From positions 1 to 5,015 of the forward strand of contig JACNHM010000365.1 of NCBI GenBank assembly GCA_014383605.1: a stretch of DNA of 5,015 nucleotides, given 5' to 3'. Under the pieces are notes generated by a model, which did no database searches, was not told where the DNA came from, and saw only the letters and a list, made by a program, of their open reading frames with translations. The stretch is from Chloroflexota bacterium (lineage in GTDB: Bacteria > Chloroflexota > Anaerolineae > UBA3071). Numbering within the stretch: position 1 is the first letter of the stretch; each line of letters starts with the position of its first letter. The position numbers and the translations under genes were made by a program. This document shows positions 4,217 to 5,015 of this stretch, piece by piece.

Positions 4217-5015
4217 ATGAAGATGACCTACACCCTCGAACAGGTCGCCAAGATGGCTGGAGTATCTCGCTCCACCGTATCTCGCGTCATAAACCACCAG
4301 CCCCATGTCCGCTCTGAAGTGCGGGAGCGGGTCTGGGAGGTCATCCGTCGGGTCGGCTACCAGCCCCACGCCGCCGCGCGCAGCCTGGTCACCCGCTGCA
4401 CCCAGATCATCGGCATGGTCATCCCCGAAGCGGTGACGACGCTTTTCACCGACCCCTTCTTTCCCCTCCTGCTGCGCGGGGCCACCGAGGCCTGCAATGC
4501 TCACCAGTATCAACTAATGCTCTCCTTGTTCACTGCCCCTGCCGACCGGCAGGAGATGTACCAACGCATTCTACGCAACGGCTATCTGGATGGTGTGATC
4601 GTGGCTTCGACCTCATTGAACGATCCCTTCATTCCCAATTTGCTGCGCGACCAGATCCCCTTCATTTCCGTGGGGCAGTATCCGGACGAACGAGTCCACT
4701 ACGTGGACGTTGATAACGTCGGCGGGGCACGGATGGCAGTTGAGCATTTGATCCGCCTGGGATACGAACGGATCGCCACCATCACCGGCCCCTTGGACAT
4801 GATCGCCGGACAGGACCGCCTGAGCGGCTACCGTCAGGCGCTGGAGGCGCGCGGTATTCCCGTGGAGGAGGAGTTGATCGTGGAAGGGGACTTCACCGAG
4901 GCCAGCGGCGTGGTGGGCATGCAACGGTTGCTACCTGTCTCCCCCAGCGCTGTCTTCGTCGCCAGCGACATGATGGCCATCGGCGCTCTGAAGGCGCTTC
5001 GTGAGGCAGGACGGC
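4217..5015 (+). CDS. LacI-family transcriptional repressor, CelR-like, 3' end outside window
   Basis: 266 codons are visible of the usual 330-340, open to the window end. Numbering from ATG 4217, the helix-turn-helix is TLEQVAKMAGVSRSTVSRVI (6-25). The hinge helix is AAARSLVTR (52-60) with the minor-groove-inserting Leu at 57. A periplasmic-binding-protein-like sensor domain starts at IIGMVIPE (64). Sensor landmarks are YVDVDNVGGARMAVEHL, ITGPLDMIAGQDRLSGYRQA and VFVASDMMAIGALKAL near the visible end. These blocks resemble actinobacterial CelR-type repressors of glycan utilisation, and the adjacent perfect CelR-like operator agrees. The effector is probably a sugar or oligosaccharide, but which one cannot be read. 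It is likely autorepressed through the two operators upstream, and transport or glycoside hydrolase genes may follow outside the window. The start could equally be ATG 4223. Confidence 0.95.
   Translation, partial: MKMTYTLEQVAKMAGVSRSTVSRVINHQPHVRSEVRERVWEVIRRVGYQPHAAARSLVTRCTQIIGMVIPEAVTTLFTDPFFPLLLRGATEACNAHQYQLMLSLFTAPADRQEMYQRILRNGYLDGVIVASTSLNDPFIPNLLRDQIPFISVGQYPDERVHYVDVDNVGGARMAVEHLIRLGYERIATITGPLDMIAGQDRLSGYRQALEARGIPVEEELIVEGDFTEASGVVGMQRLLPVSPSAVFVASDMMAIGALKALREAGR

Noticed and set aside
4099..4317. 72-codon plus-strand frame over the promoter, operators and start of the lacI-family gene
   Set aside because: It starts within the -10 region, spans both operators and overlaps the helix-turn-helix coding sequence in the wrong frame.

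Overview
The window is high-GC bacterial DNA carrying two genes of the aspartate amino-acid pathway, a toxin-antitoxin pair, an uncharacterised HAD-like gene and the start of a sugar-type LacI regulator. All genes are on the + strand. The archaeal/fungal-type aspartate-semialdehyde dehydrogenase, the CelR-like regulator with its operator, the dispersed palindromes and the short tandem repeats would fit a member of Chloroflexota. That placement is an inference from style, because no rRNA or other marker gene is present.

Region by region: 1-900 is the 3' part of a homoserine dehydrogenase gene of the ThrA type. Its first 20 codons in the window are made of two perfect hairpins that are inverted copies of one core. 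954-2012 is asd, a complete aspartate-semialdehyde dehydrogenase gene 53 bp downstream. The two enzymes act consecutively (aspartyl phosphate to aspartate semialdehyde to homoserine) and are probably co-transcribed. 2013-2190 is intergenic, with a degenerate 7-bp tandem repeat and then a consensus sigma70 promoter. 2191-2767 is a MazEF-type module: a ribbon-helix-helix antitoxin overlapping a MazF/PemK toxin by 8 bp, visibly lower in GC than its flanks. 2736-3941 is a 401-codon gene whose only plausible start is a TTG inside the toxin gene. Its HAD-like motifs appear in the order III-IV-I-II, which suggests a circularly permuted or re-arranged HAD protein.

3942-4216 is intergenic. It has a weak hairpin, three 9-bp A-rich tandem repeats, an extended -10 promoter, a perfect 14-bp LacI-family operator just after the predicted transcription start, and a degenerate second operator beside the ribosome binding site. 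4217-5015 is a LacI-family repressor gene cut off by the window end; the operators point to autoregulation.

The most notable observations are the permuted HAD motif order, the in-frame palindrome pair inside homoserine dehydrogenase, and the toxin-antitoxin module whose end is fused into the start of the HAD-like gene.
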